DNA of 6,978 nucleotides from assembly GCA_030610725.1 (NCBI GenBank), contig JAUWRE010000054.1:1-6978 (forward strand), in the 5' to 3' direction. This document shows, one piece after another, positions 6,098 to 6,978 of this stretch (position 1 is its first letter; each line of letters begins with the position of its first letter). The notes beneath the pieces are model-generated. The model had not been told where the DNA came from. It ran no database searches and saw only the letters and a list, made by a program, of their open reading frames with translations. A program made the translations under genes and the position numbers. The DNA is from Candidatus Aerophobota bacterium (GTDB lineage: Bacteria > Aerophobota > Aerophobia > Aerophobales > AE-B3A).

Positions 6098-6125
6098 ATT
6101 ATAAATGATTCCCCTTGAGTGTCAA
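6098..6125 (-). promoter_or_regulatory. Sigma-70 type promoter for the kinase gene
   Basis: On the minus strand TTGACA (6125-6120) and TATAAT (6103-6098) match both consensus hexamers exactly with a 16-base spacer. The start of transcription would be near 6091, giving a leader of roughly 135-140 bases before the kinase ATG at 5953. The promoter begins 6 bases after the methyltransferase stop codon, so the kinase and the aldolase genes behind it can be expressed independently of the upstream genes. Confidence 0.75.
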
Positions 6126-6131
6126 ATTTTA

Positions 6132-6854
6132 CTATAAACGTCCCTTCTTACGAGTGATACAGACCAGTCGCTCACTCCCAGACCGATATGACTCTCCTTC
6201 TGGGCTGGAAAACTTATCGCAAATAATGAAACCACTATTGTAAAGCAGCGGAGCTAATTCTCTTAATCCGTAAGGCTTCTGAAGGTGTATCTCTTCACTT
6301 CCATCTTCAAATTGAAATGTAGTAATGGCAATTTTTCTCCGGGGGTAATAGCCAAACTTTTCCAGAAATCTCACCCCGCCCACCTTACGACGATGCTCTC
6401 GGTAATGTTTGTTACATAGAACTTCCGTAACACTATCAAACATAAAGAAACCGCTTGATTTAAGTGCAGAATTCACCCTGGCTAAAAAATGAGCTACATC
6501 ACCTTCTGATAAGAGATAATTAATGGAATCGAAGGTACAAAAGATAAGGTCAAAAGGTTCTTTTGTATTAAGCTCTTTCATATCCTGAACTTTGAAGAAA
6601 AGAGAGAGCTCCGGCTTTACCTTAGCTTGAGCCAGTGCTATCATTTGGGGAGAGTTGTCTATACCGACCACAGAGAACCCCTGCTGGGCTAGCTTCAGAG
6701 CAAGGATTCCTGTACCGCAAGCAACATCAAGAATCCGACGATGGCTAAAAAAACTCTCTCTAAATAGTTCTTTTACTAACCTGAAGTAGGACTGGCCAAA
6801 AAAGCCCCATCCTTTATCATATATCTGACTGAGTCCTTCATAAGGACTTACCAC
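6132..6854 (-). CDS. Class I SAM-dependent methyltransferase, target unknown
   Basis: A 240-residue soluble protein with the Rossmann-like class I methyltransferase fold. Motif I is ILDVACGTGILALKLAQQG (41-59), the glycine-rich S-adenosylmethionine loop. Asp66 in VVGIDNSPQM (63-71) should bind the ribose hydroxyls. VQDMKEL (89-95) is the adenine-contact region, and FDLIFCTFDSINYLL (101-115) is the post-motif strand and helix. The C-terminal half contains a beta-rich segment (about 160-195) like that of the 'Methyltransf_25' type small-molecule or lipid methyltransferases, but the acceptor cannot be deduced. The start is GTG at 6854, with AGGAG 7 bases before it. The preceding gene ends only 2 bases upstream, so the two are very likely cotranscribed and translationally coupled. 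Confidence 0.9.
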   Translation of the reverse strand: MVSPYEGLSQIYDKGWGFFGQSYFRLVKELFRESFFSHRRILDVACGTGILALKLAQQGFSVVGIDNSPQMIALAQAKVKPELSLFFKVQDMKELNTKEPFDLIFCTFDSINYLLSEGDVAHFLARVNSALKSSGFFMFDSVTEVLCNKHYREHRRKVGGVRFLEKFGYYPRRKIAITTFQFEDGSEEIHLQKPYGLRELAPLLYNSGFIICDKFSSPEGESYRSGSERLVCITRKKGRL

Positions 6855-6856
6855 TC

Positions 6857-6978
6857 TTATTCTCCTAATTCTTTCTTCATCAAATCTGCTACCTGTGCCG
6901 CTGCTCCAGGGCCTCCCATCCTCTTTTTGCTTACTCTTAATGCTTCTTCTTTTTTTTCAGGATGGGAAAGAATTGCGC
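6857..6978 (-). CDS. C-terminal end of an unidentified protein, possibly LpxB-like glycosyltransferase (partial)
   Basis: One minus-strand frame is open from the window edge to TAA at 6859-6857 and gives the last 40 residues of a larger protein. It reads AILSHPEKKEEALRVSKKRM, then GGPGAAAQVADLMKKELGE at the end. A charged helix followed by a 'GxPGAxxxxA' turn and a final amphipathic helix is reminiscent of the C-terminal end of lipid-A-disaccharide synthase (LpxB) and related GT-B glycosyltransferases, which is why I name that family. With so little sequence this is only a guess, and the tail of another GT-B enzyme would look similar. The frame is convincing as coding because it ends 2 bases before the methyltransferase start and contains that gene's ribosome binding site. 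Confidence 0.6.
   Translation of the reverse strand, partial: AILSHPEKKEEALRVSKKRMGGPGAAAQVADLMKKELGE
6862..6866 (-). promoter_or_regulatory. Ribosome binding site supporting the GTG start
   Basis: The minus strand reads AGGAG 7 bases before the GTG codon at 6854. It lies inside the last codons of the upstream gene. It makes the GTG the credible start of the methyltransferase. Confidence 0.7.

Noticed and set aside
6024..6104. Plus-strand ATG with an upstream AGGAGG (6010-6014 region) encoding 26 residues rich in Asn and Ser
   Set aside because: It is antisense to the kinase leader, has low-complexity composition (MNSSGTSLNNNPKN), overlaps the promoter -10 box on the other strand and is not followed by any plus-strand gene. 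The ribosome-like motif is probably chance.

Overview
The window looks like a piece of the chromosome of an uncultivated, probably Gram-negative bacterium of moderate G+C. It carries a bacterial V/A-type ATPase operon, a compact sugar-phosphate gene set, and several palindromic intergenic repeats of kinds common in candidate-phylum genomes. No ribosomal RNA, tRNA, CRISPR array or transposase gene is visible. A phylum cannot be assigned from this sequence alone.

Layout. Plus strand, 1-2303: the 3' end of the V-type ATPase catalytic subunit A gene, then subunit B (stop and start codons overlap as ATGA), then a 168-base gap holding a MITE-like element with perfect 23-base inverted arms, then subunit D. 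A strong 14-base-pair intrinsic terminator (2293-2327) closes the operon and includes the subunit D stop codon. Minus strand, read from 6978 down to 2496: the 3' end of an unidentified gene (possibly LpxB-like), a SAM-dependent methyltransferase 2 bases behind it, a near-consensus sigma-70 promoter, a PfkB-family sugar kinase, a palindromic CATTGCGA-type repeat, a LacD-type class I aldolase, and a class II fructose-bisphosphate aldolase. The two gene sets converge near 2300-2500. The short gap there contains two open stretches that look like the frameshifted tail of a lost minus-strand gene.

How the genes relate. B and D are parts of the rotary V1 head and central stalk, and the rest of the complex lies upstream of the window. 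The minus-strand kinase and LacD-type aldolase form a plausible 'phosphorylate, then cleave' pair for a ketose or ketose-like sugar. The class II aldolase could link the resulting triose phosphates to glycolysis or gluconeogenesis, but its higher G+C suggests a separate origin. The substrate is open: tagatose-6-phosphate, sulfofructose and an inositol-derived keto-sugar all use this enzyme pairing in known pathways.

Intergenic stretches: none exceeds about 215 bases. The gap at 3537-3747, between the two aldolase genes, holds only weak A+T-rich structure and no promoter I would defend. I found no clearly new multi-gene system. The most unusual signals are the MITE-like insertion inside the ATPase operon, repeat sequence running into the 3' end of the kinase gene, and the compositionally distinct aldolase beside a decayed coding remnant.
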